A stretch of 60,900 nt of DNA from Gyrodactylus bullatarudis (taxonomy: Eukaryota > Platyhelminthes > Monogenea > Gyrodactylidea > Gyrodactylidae): positions 56,201 through 117,100 of the forward strand of contig SSNU01000089.1 in assembly GCA_012064415.1 (NCBI GenBank), read 5' to 3'. Shown piece after piece: positions 10,862-21,136 of the stretch. Position 1 is the stretch's first letter. Every line of letters begins with the position of its first letter. The position numbers and the translations under genes are program-made. The notes beneath the pieces were generated by a model. It was not told the origin of the DNA. It did not search any database and saw only the letters and a list, made by a program, of their open reading frames with translations.

Positions 10862-11070
10862 TATGTCTAATGGAAAATGGTTGGCCAGCCATATTTATGG
10901 AAAAATTCATCGAAGATATCATAGACGATGAAACAAGCGATGAAGACTACAATATTCATTGAGCTTAATTTCAAAGGTGACGGTTTCAGTAATGATGTTA
11001 GAAGAAGTCTAGTTAGCTTCATCGATCAACATCACAACAATATAGAATTAAAAATTGTATGCTGAAAATG
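10862..11070 (+). mobile_element. PLE-A fragment (RT thumb region)
   Basis: Reading starts LMENGWPAIFMEKFIED and continues, after a frameshift, with the region matching FKGDGFSND(V/I)RRRLxNLID and the following NNIELK of the PLE-A copies at 36468-36911 and 38600-39121. Stops and frameshifts make it a dead fragment with neither RT catalytic core nor endonuclease. Confidence 0.7.
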
Positions 11071-11690
11071 AAATAATCCCGTCATATGATTGTTTCGAAC
11101 ATCTAATCAGTAATTGATACATCATTGAAAAGAGAATTTTTTTCTTGTTCTTAATAGCTAAAAATAAATTCTCAACCATTCTTTATAACAAAGATACTTT
11201 ACTTTCTATACCTAAATTACTACAGTAAATCAAATACCACCATTCGTAAAAGCATGCAATAGTTAGTACTCTGACTAATTTCCATGCATCAAGCTCAAAA
11301 GAAACTTGATTAAAAATAAATTAAGATTGCATTCAGATTTCTAAATTTAATGAAGATCTATCTAAATATGGATGTAAGCCAAGAGTTGAATAAACAATAT
11401 GTATCACAATGCATTACGTCACTCTAATGTACCATGTTAGTGTGAAAGTCATCAGACCCCCTTTTTTCCTTTCTACGTTCCCCTTGTGATCCTTTCAAAA
11501 GGTGTGCCTGTGTGTATAACCAGACTCCCATCTTTTTCTATATTACCTCCAATCCCTGTTTCAATGTTTCAAAATTCACACCAACAACCATGCTGTTTTT
11601 CATCGTTTGTATAGCCAATTAAAATCAAGAAAGGGTCATAAACTAATATCACTAAACTATTCTCATCGTTATTGTTGTTCATTCATACGG
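11071..11690. other. Stretch without recognised feature
   Basis: No coding or repeat signal beyond AT-rich background was seen. Confidence 0.4.
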
Positions 11691-11693
11691 ATT

Positions 11694-12095
11694 ATGACGA
11701 GATTAACTGATTCTCAAAAGAGTGAAATTATTGCCGCTAGTGCAACTAATTCAAAGGGATATTTAGCCAAGCTCTACAATGTATCTATCAAATCAGATTC
11801 ATTCTAAAAAGTAAGCAAGGCTCTGAACAGAAAATACCTTCCAAGTTCCAAAAAACCAGGGAACGAATAAGTGTATCAGTTGACCAGCGGTTGAAGCAAG
11901 GTATTGAACTAGAGAAGTTTTCCTTGCAAGGATTAATCATCCAATGCCTTGATATGCCTTTGATGAGAACGATGCTGAATTTCTCAATTACAAATCAACT
12001 AAGAAAGGTTGGATGACAGGAGCCCTTCATCAGGTCTTGTCGAATGGGACAAAGAACTTCGAAAACAAAAGAAGAATTTATTTCGGGCTGAAATA
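11694..12095 (+). pseudogene. Tigger/pogo-like transposase relic with internal deletion
   Basis: ATG at 11694 opens MTRLTDSQKSEIIAASATNS, resembling the CENP-B-type N-terminal helix-turn-helix of pogo/Tigger transposases, and stops after about 37 codons. Further on, TKKGWMTGALHQV and, in another frame, WDKELRKQKKNLF resemble the conserved WMT...WD..L..Q.RK block before the second catalytic Asp. The catalytic region itself is missing. Assignment rests on these short blocks only. Confidence 0.5.
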
Positions 12096-12187
12096 AAGGC
12101 CTTATTTGTGAAATATTTGGCATAATCTTTATTATTTTTCGAGATTTTCAATTGCTATATTCAATGAGGGTCAATTCAATTCAATTC

Positions 12188-12494
12188 CCCATAATTAATT
12201 ACAAAAAAATCAAATACACAGAATAAAAGGCTGTCTATTGCTGTGGGAATCTTCACCATCAGCTTGTGAAAATATTTCTAAAATAAAAAAAAACTGAAGT
12301 TACTATTATTATCAACAAATTAAAATAAGGAACATGTAGATTAAATGTAATTCATAATGAACGATTAAATGATATAAAGTGATTGTTTCAGAAAGAGAAA
12401 CAATATAAATGAAGAGAAAGTAATGAACAGATTGTTACAAAATACTAATTATCTCCATAAGGTATAATGCCTGACCGTAAATTACAGATGCTTT
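12188..12494 (+). repeat. 307-bp interspersed repeat R2, copy 1
   Basis: Nearly the same sequence occurs at 41063-41369, inside the LINE insertion. Both begin CCCATAATTAATTAC and end near CGTAAATTACA.ATGCTTT. No clear terminal inverted repeats, target duplication or coding frame. Could be a non-autonomous element or part of the LINE 3' UTR; unlike flanks favour an independent element. Confidence 0.6.
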
Positions 12495-12614
12495 CAAATC
12501 TTATAGTTCTCAAGAAAATATTCGCTATTTTTTCAGGTCCTGAAATTTTGCAAAGTAACAATAGAAGTGAGTGTGTGAATCAAATAATCAACAATTCAGT
12601 TTTAATCTGGCGAA

Positions 12615-12815
12615 ATTAATAAATTGTTCATGGATCTCCTCGACAAAGACAAATGATTGAGACAAATTCCAAAAATTGGTCTGATGGTATTCTTCATGTT
12701 CAAATGGCCAAAACACCTCGTTACATACTGGAATCAAAACAACTCCATTCAATGCCCTGTTTAGTCGAAGTATAACCTTTGGAGCTCCAGAAATTATTGA
12801 GCTTTATCAAGATAT
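12615..12815 (+). pseudogene. Retroviral-type (KRBA2-like) integrase relic
   Basis: KIVHGSPRQ, then TNSKNWSDG, then (frameshifted) HTGIKTTPFNALFSRSITF match KIVHGSPRH...TNRWSEG...HSGIKTTPFKAVFGKSINF of the integrase gene near 28.9-29.1 kb. The segment carrying the last catalytic Glu is deleted. It is an older copy of the same family. Confidence 0.65.
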
Positions 12816-13734
12816 TCCCATATCAGAAGATTAAAATTTAGAAGATCTTGATTTGTATTTAAAAATTTTCTGATTTCTGAAAACTCATGTACATTAGAAA
12901 CAGGCAAATTTTAAATCTCTCCTCGCAGCTCGATTAGTATTATTCATAATGATAAATGCTTAAAAACTCTATAAAAGCATGTGTTGAAACTCGTGTTCAG
13001 AGTCAACAATCGAGTCTAAAGTGAAATATTTAAATATTCACCATTACTGTATAGCAAATGCATAATTTTGATCAGAATAATTAAACTTTTTAAAAAGTAT
13101 ATGTTTTATAAAAATACACCAAAAATATTTGTTACGAATTGCATGTAATTTGTATAGTAACGTTTGCAAATTTGAAATGGAAAGTAAGAAATTCAATAAT
13201 TCTTTTGGAATACCAGATAAAGAATTTAATAGAATTAGAGACTTTATCAAAAAACCAACCAAACTGCCCTTAAACAAAGCTCCTTCAAACGAGATATCTT
13301 TAGGGGTTATTAATACTTGAGTAACAACGTGATGCATACGGAAAAATCTAAGGAATCATCCCATCAGTTATCTTATGTGTTTTAGGATGTTGATATAATC
13401 TAGACATCCCAGAAGAATTCTCAAACCAGCTTTTAAATAAGATTTATTGAATAAAACAAAGAAATTTAATCAAGATGATAATTTTTTCTGATTTTCATGA
13501 AGTGCACTCTATAAATTGAATTGATATAACTGCATATATAATCCTATATTAAAAGTTACATTCAAATCCCATTTTAGGAAAATTGACTAGACATATAAAA
13601 ACGAATTTTAGGTGAAAATGCTTAAAAAATTATTTAAAACGAATTTCTAAAGCCGCCGATATGTTTCTCACTAAATGTACATGTCATAAAGAAATTTGGT
13701 ATGTGAAGAAAGAAATTTGTGATGGTAGATATTA
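12816..13734. other. AT-rich stretch with no supported gene
   Basis: Overlapping open frames on both strands at 13044-13337 and 13129-13320 have no recognised domain. The + frame reads NSFGIPDKEFNRIRDFIKKP, possibly a decayed fragment, but unassigned. Confidence 0.4.
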
Positions 13735-14148
13735 TTAGGTTGTGTGAAAAGTTCTCGGAAAAATTAGCCACGTATGCTTAATTAAATTTTTTATTGAAAA
13801 TGCATGATGAAATATATATAAACTATACATCAAAATAATTGCCGTGTTTTTCTACACATTTCTCCCATCGTTCTGAGGGCGTATCTATTCCTCTTTTCCA
13901 GAAATCAGGAGTTTTTTGAGCAAAATATTCTTCTGAGTTCATGACTTCATCTCTTGAGTTAAAGATTTTCCCCTTAAAATGATGTTGTAAAGTGCGAAAG
14001 AGAGATGATAATCCGTAGAAGAAAGATCTGGAATATAAGGTGGATGCTCCAGTACATCAACATCAGACTCCTCAAAAAAATCTTTTCGCCTGTTGCGAAA
14101 CATGAGGTCTGGCTATATCCTGCAAAAAAGTGATCCTTCCGAATCGAG
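13735..14148 (-). pseudogene. mariner transposon fragment (3' end of transposase and one terminus)
   Basis: A terminus TTAGGTTGTGTGAAAAGTTC lies immediately after a TA at 13733-13734. Reading on the minus strand toward that end: PRFGRITFLQDIARPHVS (second catalytic Asp of DD34D), then after a frameshift EESDVDVLEHPPYIPDLS with the TDYH block (third Asp), then a C-terminal ERWEKCVEKHGNYF-like end in mixed frames. The N-terminal half and the other terminus are missing; the fragment abuts PLE-B sequence. Confidence 0.75.
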
Positions 14149-14262
14149 GGTACAACTCTCTCAACTCTTCCTAAATGGTTCTTCATATGTTGGACAGACA
14201 ACCCGATGTCTCGGTGAAAGGGTGAGAGAACATCTAAGACCAAAGCACCGTAATAGCAGGGA
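14149..14262 (+). pseudogene. PLE-B GIY-YIG endonuclease fragment
   Basis: Plus-strand reading NGSSYVGQTTRCLGERVREH then LRPKH is almost the same as the SSYVGQTTRSLGERVIEHLR stretch of the 23881-24741 copy. Only the GIY-YIG core remains, directly joined to the mariner relic on its left. Confidence 0.75.
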
Positions 14263-14427
14263 TGGAGAACTTTTCTTACGGCTTCTTCAGTTTTTCAATC
14301 AGACTATTGAGTGGGGTTCGGTATTATAAGAATCGTTGTTAAACGTAGTTTTATAAAATACCCCGTGCTTACTTAGCTAAATTTGGCCCACTATGCCTAA
14401 TATGTTGCATATTTTAATCACAAGGTA

Positions 14428-14552
14428 GCTCCACAGTCACATTGGAATTTATAAATCAATAGAGTTTTCTCTTCAGGTTTCAGCAAATCTTTATGAATTA
14501 GGTTAAATAATCTCTGAGTTTTAAATACAATTTTCAATTGTATGTTGTTATA
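14428..14552 (-). mobile_element. PLE-A fragment running into the assembly gap
   Basis: Minus-strand reading NNIQLKIVFKTQRLFNLIHK then DLLKPEEKTLLIYKFQCDCG corresponds to the linker before, and first strand of, the PLE-A GIY-YIG domain (compare 38780-38880). The upstream part is lost in the N run. Confidence 0.7.
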
Positions 14553-15087
14553 NNNNNNNNNNNNNNNNNNNNNNNNNNNNNNNNNNNNNNNNNNNNNNNN
14601 NNNNNNNNNNNNNNNNNNNNNNNNNNNNNNNNNNNNNNNNNNNNNNNNNNNNNNNNNNNNNNNNNNNNNNNNNNNNNNNNNNNNNNNNNNNNNNNNNNNN
14701 NNNNNNNNNNNNNNNNNNNNNNNNNNNNNNNNNNNNNNNNNNNNNNNNNNNNNNNNNNNNNNNNNNNNNNNNNNNNNNNNNNNNNNNNNNNNNNNNNNNN
14801 NNNNNNNNNNNNNNNNNNNNNNNNNNNNNNNNNNNNNNNNNNNNNNNNNNNNNNNNNNNNNNNNNNNNNNNNNNNNNNNNNNNNNNNNNNNNNNNNNNNN
14901 NNNNNNNNNNNNNNNNNNNNNNNNNNNNNNNNNNNNNNNNNNNNNNNNNNNNNNNNNNNNNNNNNNNNNNNNNNNNNNNNNNNNNNNNNNNNNNNNNNNN
15001 NNNNNNNNNNNNNNNNNNNNNNNNNNNNNNNNNNNNNNNNNNNNNNNNNNNNNNNNNNNNNNNNNNNNNNNNNNNNNNNNNNNNNNN
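14553..15087. other. Assembly gap (535 N)
   Basis: Unresolved bases. Both edges are in repeats (PLE-A on the left, SINE on the right), which probably explains the failure to assemble. Confidence 0.99.
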
Positions 15088-15125
15088 ACGCGTTTCGTCC
15101 TTATTAGGACTCGTCAGTACACCAT
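15088..15125 (-). ncRNA. Hammerhead ribozyme of the SINE (core intact, 3' end lost in gap)
   Basis: On the minus strand: GGTGTA, CTGACGA, stem II GTCC-TAATAA-GGAC (four perfect pairs), GAAA, then palindromic CGCG T at the gap edge. Core matches the canonical hammerhead exactly. The cleavage base and return strand fall in the N run, but copy 1 (1152-1157) shows what should follow: C then TACATC. Confidence 0.8.
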
Positions 15126-15240
15126 AGCCAGGATTCGAACCCAGGTCTTCAACGTTGTGAGGCAACGCTTCTAACCACTAGGCCAGAACCCCCGTTCATC
15201 TCCTATTACTCCACACTCCGATAGTATTGACACCACCTAC
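15088..15240 (-). mobile_element. tRNA-like SINE with hammerhead, copy 3 (best conserved)
   Basis: Minus strand from 15240: GTGTAGGTGGTGTCAATACT, then GGCCTAGTGGTTAGAAGCG (A-box region), CGTTGCCTCACAACG, B-box GGTTCGAATCC, then GGTGTA and the hammerhead core up to the gap. It matches copy 2 at 8961 over the whole tRNA-like body. tRNA-derived SINEs are transcribed by Pol III from these internal boxes; mobilisation would need an RT from another element. Confidence 0.8.
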
Positions 15241-15254
15241 ACACTGGTTTTTTG

Positions 15255-15335
15255 TAAATAAGCACCATGTGGAAATTACAGTGTTTTTATACAATTAACC
15301 TACTAGCAAAGTGTGGTCACTGGTAATTACTATAT
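15255..15335 (+). repeat. Interspersed repeat R1, copy 2
   Basis: AAATAAGCACCATGTGGAAA through GTGTGGTCACTGGTAATTAC matches 42780-42856 closely and 980-1035 more loosely. Sequence after it (CTTGATGGAGATTGTCTTCT) also matches the left arm of the 1041-1362 element. Confidence 0.65.
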
Positions 15336-15402
15336 CCATGTGAACTCTAACTTGATGGAGATTGTCTTCTCACACCTAGATGTTAGAAATTCCTAGTGAT
15401 AC

Positions 15403-15761
15403 GAAAAAGTATCTTTAACAACATGTTCAGCATAGTATTCATGTATTGGTTTTAATATATCTATCAATACTATGCTAAACATGTTGTTAAAGATACTTTT
15501 TTGTTTGTTGATAAAATTAAGGATTTAAATATAGTTTCAAAAGAGATGATTTCATTAGATGTTAGTTCTTTATTTCCTAATGTACCAATAGAAGAAACCC
15601 TTACTATTATCAGTTCTTTTATTGATGAACATGATGGTTTTGAAATGCAGAGTAAAGAATTAACAGACCTTATAAGGATCTGTTGTATAAATGTTCCTCT
15701 ATCATTTCAAGAAAATTTGAAAATTTACGTGAATATTTCAGTCAGAAAGATTTCTTCTTAG
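15403..15761. mobile_element. PLE-A reverse transcriptase fragment with fold-back
   Basis: Plus strand from about 15466 reads YYAKHVVKDTFLFVDKIKDL, then MISLDVSSLFPNVPIEETL (RT motif around the first catalytic Asp) and on to NVPLSFQEN; it stops before the YVDD motif. Just upstream, 15403-15439 is an inverted copy of 15466-15502, encoding DILKPIHEYYAEHVVKD on the minus strand. The two halves are thus head to head. Confidence 0.8.
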
Positions 15762-16075
15762 TATAAGAGTTAGAAAGTTATAACTGCATATATCGGCATA
15801 TGTCAAATATAAATGCATGTATTGATGTATAACGCATAAAAATTATCAGCCAATAAAATTTAACATACTAGCATGATAGGCCAATCAGAATCAAGTTAAA
15901 AAGTCAATTAATTAAATTTATATTTTGCAATGGCGTGGGATTACAGCATGGCTAAAATCCCTATTTCAAAATTGGTTAAAATTCAGCTATATAAATATAA
16001 AGTCAAATACACATTTGTAAAATATGTAATTTTCATGATATTGCATGCAAGGGTTAACTCTTTGTGTTGCTGTCA

Positions 16076-16375
16076 GTTTCACAGGAGAGAAGAAAAAACT
16101 GAGAATCCACGTTGCTTTAGAGATAGACAAGATATCTTGAGAAAAATAAGATACTCAAACAACAAGTCTTCTTGGATGACAAAAGAAGTCTCCAAGAAGC
16201 ATCTTATGGCGTGGGATCGTTGTCTTGGCAGAAAAAGAAGATTAGGAGACAAAAAATTCCTTCTTTCCGTTGATCAATACAGTGCACACTTTGAGCATTG
16301 CAAAGAAGAACTGCGAAGGTCTCTCAGAAACATCAAGGTAAAATTCTCAAAAAGCTTCTCGTTTATTTTCTCTAT
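16076..16375 (+). pseudogene. Tigger/pogo-like transposase fragment
   Basis: NNKSSWMTKEVSKKHLMAWD, then RKRRLGDKKFLLSVDQYSAH and LRRSLRNIKVKF match the order of conserved blocks in the pogo/Tigger DDE domain (WMT...WD, LL.VD..sAH with the second catalytic Asp, then NI.V.F). Frame is open from 15930 to 16388 but the true protein would extend on both sides; no terminal repeats were found. Confidence 0.65.
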
Positions 16376-16419
16376 GTTTATTTGTTAAGATTTGTTAACT
16401 TTAATCACTATTCATGTGC

Positions 16420-16457
16420 CACTACTGATGAAACCGTGAAGAAATGTACATTTGGTG
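16420..16457 (+). ncRNA. Hammerhead ribozyme of a PLE-A-type end (intact core)
   Basis: Stem I CACTA (16420-16424), core CTGATGA (16425-16431), stem II AACCGTGAA, core GAAA (16441-16444), palindrome TGTACA (16445-16450), TT, and return strand TGGTG (16453-16457; one G-U pair). Same architecture as 46-86 but with a different palindrome. No PLE coding sequence follows, so this is an isolated end. A degenerate relative lies at 16810-16850. Confidence 0.7.
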
Positions 16458-17180
16458 ATTAAAAAATCTTTTCTTATATATCTACAAAAAAGTCATTAAA
16501 GCAAAAAAATAATTTTAGTTCTAAGAGGAGTTACTTTTTACAAAATTAACTATTCCGCATTTGTCACTATATATTGATAATTTATCATACAAAAAATACA
16601 ATAAAAATTATCTATTGAAATGTCGGATTTAACTCCTATGGAAAATCAGTTAGTCTCCTACCATATGTGAAGAATACTTCTAATGTTACATATCAAATTT
16701 GATGAATAATTGAATAACTTGAGAGATTTGAATCTTCAGGAAATTGACTTAAAAAGTTTGAAAAGAGTTTTTTAGTATGTATTTGACATCACTATTATCA
16801 TTTTGAAAGTAATACCACTGATTACAGTTTAAGATGCGTGCAAATGTTTTATATATATGTAACCGTACAAACCCTTAATCAGTTATTTTCTAGATTTGCT
16901 AGTATAAAGCCTGAAATTCAGTGTTTGTACTAACTTGGTACTAGAATAATACATCATGTATACTTTTAATCATATTTGTATATGACATGGTGTATAAGGC
17001 TTATACCATTCAAAGTATCCTATACTATATAAAATAGGATATATGATTGCCTTAAATTAATTACCCATGAAAGAGGAGGAGGGGATTCACACTCAGACCA
17101 CATTGAGGATTGACGATGATGAATGATCTGTACACGACTTAGGTTTTCGTTATAAAATTCCTTCACATTATAATTGAAAA
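16458..17180. other. Non-coding stretch with a decayed PLE-A end
   Basis: At 16790-16850 ATTATCATTTTGAAAGTAAT, then ACCACTGATTA and AAGATGCG, resemble the PLE-A LTR-like end with a damaged core (CTGATTA for CTGATGA). Nothing else recognised. Confidence 0.45.
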
Positions 17181-17182
17181 AC

Positions 17183-17666
17183 TGCTTCATATCCACAGTT
17201 TTTTATAAAAATCAATGAGTAATTCTGACTCGAGCCTCTTATGAATCCTTCCTTGAACTTTCCTTTCAATGAAAACAAAATTTCACAAAATTTCCAATGA
17301 GCATATCTTTGTTGAATATTGAGTTAGAAAGCTGATTTTATTTGCAAAGCTTGGTTCAGGTTTAGACGAATGAAAATAAAAATTACTCCTTTACTCATAA
17401 AAATTAACCAATTGAAATAAAAATTTAAAGTTTAGAGAAACAATATGTTTTGCATTTCCTTAAAATATTTTATTTTCATTCGACTAAACTTGAACCGAGC
17501 TTTGCAAAAAAAATCAGCTTTCTAACTCAATATTCAACAAAGATATGCTCATTGGAAATTTTGTGAAATTTTGTTTTCATTGAAAGGAAAGTTCAAGGAA
17601 GGATTCATAAGAGGCTCGAGTCAGAATTACTCATTGATTTTTATAAAACACTGTGGATATGAAGCA
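17183..17666. mobile_element. Fold-back (MITE-like) element, 198-bp arms
   Basis: Bases 17183-17380 and 17469-17666 are inverted copies of equal length (198), with an 88-base spacer. Outer ends are TGCTTCATATCCACAG and its complement; inner ends TGAAAATAAA and complement. No coding frame. No convincing target duplication. Arms this long and similar imply either a recent element or arm conversion. Confidence 0.8.
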
Positions 17667-17669
17667 ATA

Positions 17670-19240
17670 ATTATCTAATTATGGTACATGTGAGTGAAGC
17701 TATGAGCAATAATTATAATTGAATGTTGCAAATTTCAAGTTCAAGAATTTAGAGGGTCACGCATTCTTTTTCATGAAAACTTCATTTTAATTTGGAATCT
17801 TATTCGAGTTTAATAAATAATTTACTACCTTGCGGGGGTACTGATCTGACCAGAAAAAAATTCCTAACAAATTGAGATCAAAATCAGAAAAAATGAAAAT
17901 TTTGACCAAAAACTTATTTTATTCGTATACTTGTCCTACTTCTTAGTTGATGATTAATTTTAGTTTTGAAAGACATGAAAAATGTGGTGTGCACATTCTC
18001 AGGCACAAAAACTGGTGCACAAGTGTAGCAGGAAAAGTTGAGTAATTTATTCATTAAAACATATAATCAGTATACAATAAACAATCTTATGGATAGTTGT
18101 TTATATACGTAATATACATCATTTCAATTATGATTATTGGACTTGAGTCTGCAAAAATTTATTTCCAAATTTACATATTGTCTGTTTATCGCATCATTAT
18201 TTATTGAATCGCCTCTTTTTCTTATTCTTTCAGATCGCCGGACTGGATTTTTTTTCTCATTCTTTGAAAAAACGAGTTTTTTCTCTGTCCTATTTTGCAA
18301 CTTTTACATGATGAAAATTTACGAGAAATAATTTTTATTACTGAAATGTGTTATAATATCAGTGTATCATGTATGGATGTAAATTGTATACATTAGTTAG
18401 GTACAAACTGAAGGTTTAATCTTTCCAATTTGAAATCACAGGGATTTCTCTGCTATTCCATCCTGAACTTATTCAGCATATTCTTGGTCCATGCGATGTA
18501 TTCCATTCTGTCCTTTTAGTTCAAATTAGAATAGCAATCCCTGCAAATACGTAGTTAAGTACGTCTATCTATACTGCCATCTCTCGAATTTCTTTATAAA
18601 GTGGAAAGATTTGGGACAAAAGCCACTTTTTTCTGTAGTTTTATATGTTTTTTAGCATTATATACTTATTTGTTTTAATCATTCAATTTAAAGGATTCGA
18701 CCAATAATGTACTTTAAGAATCATTTTAAATATACCTTCGAGCTCACGTCTGCTCCCAAATATGGATGAAATTGTAGATCATTTACTAGTTGCGTGATCT
18801 TCTATTAATGGGTACCTTTCTTAGAATGCTCGTTACAGGCAAAATTAACTTTTCACTCTCTATGCCTTTCAAATAAGAACTACTGAAAAGAAAATAAATA
18901 TTGCAAAAAAATACTTTGATGATTTCAGTATTCTGACGTCGACATCATTCCTTATTTCGAGTTTAAAGAATGATAACCATGAAATTCTAAATCAGAAATA
19001 TAGGAGTCTGTTTCAAATTAAGAAAAAAATCTTCTTTTATAACAAAATTTATTAAATTTTGAGACAATATTATTATTTTCAGCCATGGTCATCCAAAAGT
19101 TTTGACGGTGATTGTGAATTGAGAATATTTGCAAATTTTTGGCAAAATTTATCTCAGAAATTTTGATTTTTCCTTATTTTCCACACAATTTCTATTGTAT
19201 CATACACACACTATATTTTTTCAAGTAAATATTTTATTTC
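17670..19240. other. AT-rich stretch, no supported gene
   Basis: The + frame at 18137-18331 is Phe/Ser-rich and unassigned. Strong splice-acceptor-like tracts occur at 18219-18230 (TTCTTATTCTTTCAG) and before 19083, the first with no nearby donor and the second with only a weak donor (GTGATT at 19108). Confidence 0.4.
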
Positions 19241-19324
19241 AGAATTTGCTTGGTAAGAGAAAATAGATTAATTTCAAGCATAAAAAATCAGTATTGAATT
19301 GAAAAAAATTAACGAATTTCTTAG

Positions 19325-19347
19325 GATGAAGATGAGGAGGAATTGAT
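19325..19347 (+). CDS. Putative micro-exon (acidic, DEDEEEL)
   Basis: Preceded by AACGAATTTCTTAG and followed by the near-consensus donor GTAAGT (19348-19353). The 23 bases read GAT GAA GAT GAG GAG GAA TTG AT, leaving two bases (AT) for the next exon; both candidate next exons (19446 and 19620) begin with G, restoring ATG. Part of the candidate micro-exon gene. Confidence 0.35.
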
Positions 19348-19619
19348 GTAAGTGAATATATGAAACGTAAAAAAAGTAAATGTATTAGTTATAATTCTAA
19401 AAAATCATATGGGTAATGAACGAATTGCTTTGGAAATTTTTTCAGGATCGAAGTGAGTTTCAGATATCATGGTCAAATTTTTATTTAAATTTATAACTTA
19501 ACCCTCGAACGACTAATTATTTTTTTTAATTGGGTTCCAATACAAAGAGGGTAACAATAAATGTCGAAGCTTGATAAAATTATCAATGTTAAATATATTC
19601 TGATTAAAGATTTCCGCAG

Positions 19620-19701
19620 GATGTTCGGTCATGGACTAGTCTATGCCAAAAATGCTTCAAATAGCTCAGACCTGGACTTAAACAAAATTCAAAAATTGAA
19701 T
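19620..19701 (+). CDS. Putative exon, 82 bases
   Basis: Preceded by GATTTCCGCAG and followed by GTAAAT. In the frame set by the preceding exon it reads MFGHGLVYAKNASNSSDLDL and on to KIQKLN without a stop, ending on a codon boundary. No domain recognised; NAS and NSS are possible N-glycosylation sequons if secreted. The longest uninterrupted member of the set. Confidence 0.35.
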
Positions 19702-19809
19702 GTAAATAATCGCTAGACTTTATTATAAATTCGACATATATAAAAATGCCGCTTTCTAGATAATCAAATATTAAATATTAAGATCTATTTTTGAATTTTC
19801 AGGACCTAA

Positions 19810-20635
19810 GTACGTTTAGTAACATGAATTAATTTATATTAAACCCATAAGATATCAATTCTCGAAGTAAGGTTATAAATATAAAGTTGATTTAGCATCC
19901 TTATCATATTTAATATTCTGAAAAAAGAAGAACTTCGTAAAAATCATGGATTTCCAATCATATGTCAACCAACATTAGCTTATCTTCAAACATTAATATA
20001 TATCTAAGCTTCTTATATTACATACTAATATAAATTATAACACCATGACATAAATTTTAATATTAATTTCTAATCTGTTTCAGATTCTATGGTGCAGTGG
20101 GTAGAGATATAATTAAACATAACTTCCTTGATTCGAATTTTTAGAAATGTTGTAAGTATATATAGAATGTACAAAAATAAATCATCATTAATGACAAAAA
20201 TTTCACTAAATACAAAGTTAATATTTTTAAAGCTTATGAACGATTTAATAATGGAAACTGATCTATCTACACTCTGTGTCAGTATGTGAAAAAAGTCAAC
20301 CAAAATAATATATTATTTTATGTCTAAGAAGAAAATAAAAATAGTATCGAAACATCAGATTATTTCTATTTTTATATGTCCTATTATCAAATATCAATCT
20401 CTGAAAGTAATACACTACTTTTTGAATTTTCACCCAAAAATTTTAATAATGAAGGAAATGGTTACAGAGAGTAAGCTTTTTTGAGATCATTTTGTAATTG
20501 CCTCTTGATTCAGTCACAGAGTATGTTTCAAGATGAAATCAATCTCTCCTCCAAATATTTCATTCTTTAGGCAAAAAGTGAGCTATTGGAAGAATGTCTA
20601 AACAATTAGAGCATACTGTGTCATACATATAAATT
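19810..20635. other. Mostly non-coding; one putative 8-base exon
   Basis: Apart from the acceptor-ATTCTATG-donor at 20084-20091 (CTGTTTCAG before, GTGCAG after), nothing recognised. The minus-strand open frame 20070-20303 is unassigned. Confidence 0.35.
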
Positions 20636-20639
20636 TTCT

Positions 20640-20900
20640 ATTGTGCACTTCTGCTGAGGTATTATAATAAGTGAAATCTAATTATCCATATAGCATATGA
20701 TATGTAATATGTAATCAGAATTTATCTAACCCTAGGTTGGGAAATATCAATCATCACAACCTCTAGCCTCTTGACAGTTTAATACATTTAGATGTAACCC
20801 AACACAATGAGAAAGCCAATCAGATTAATTTATAATTTTGTCTGTATTTTACCATATTTTGGCATGTAAGAGGCTGATGTATAGCGATTATTCCTCCTTT
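20640..20900 (+). mobile_element. PLE-B 3' UTR relic
   Basis: Shares GCCAATCAGAT, TTTTGGCATGTAAGAGGCTG and TTATTCCTC...CTTTCTTATT with the 3' UTR at 9781-10150. In the ribozyme, GAGG (20870-20873) and CCTC remain, but CTGATG runs straight into TATAGCGATTATT: stem II and GAAA have been deleted. Confidence 0.55.
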
Positions 20901-21136
20901 CTTATTTTCTTGATATGGTCTCAATTTTTGTTCAATTTCAAAAATAATTTTAACACTTGGTTTATTATTTAAATTAGGGTTTACCAAAGATGATGGGGAA
21001 AATTTTGAAAATTAATTTTTTGAGGTGACATATGAATTAACCCCTTATACCCATTTCAGATAAATCAGAATAACCGCAAGCTTTATTTAATTGAATAAAA
21101 ATGTTCATAATAATTATTGCATCGAATTTCAGAAAC

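Noticed and set aside
12539..12570. Acceptor ATTTTTTCAG and donor GTGAGT bracketing 30 bases, as another micro-exon
   Set aside because: Lies beside an integrase relic and far from the 19-38 kb cluster; shows that such pairs also occur by chance.
14538..15174. Long open frames on both strands across 14538-15174
   Set aside because: They consist of X residues from the 535-base N run; not real coding sequence.
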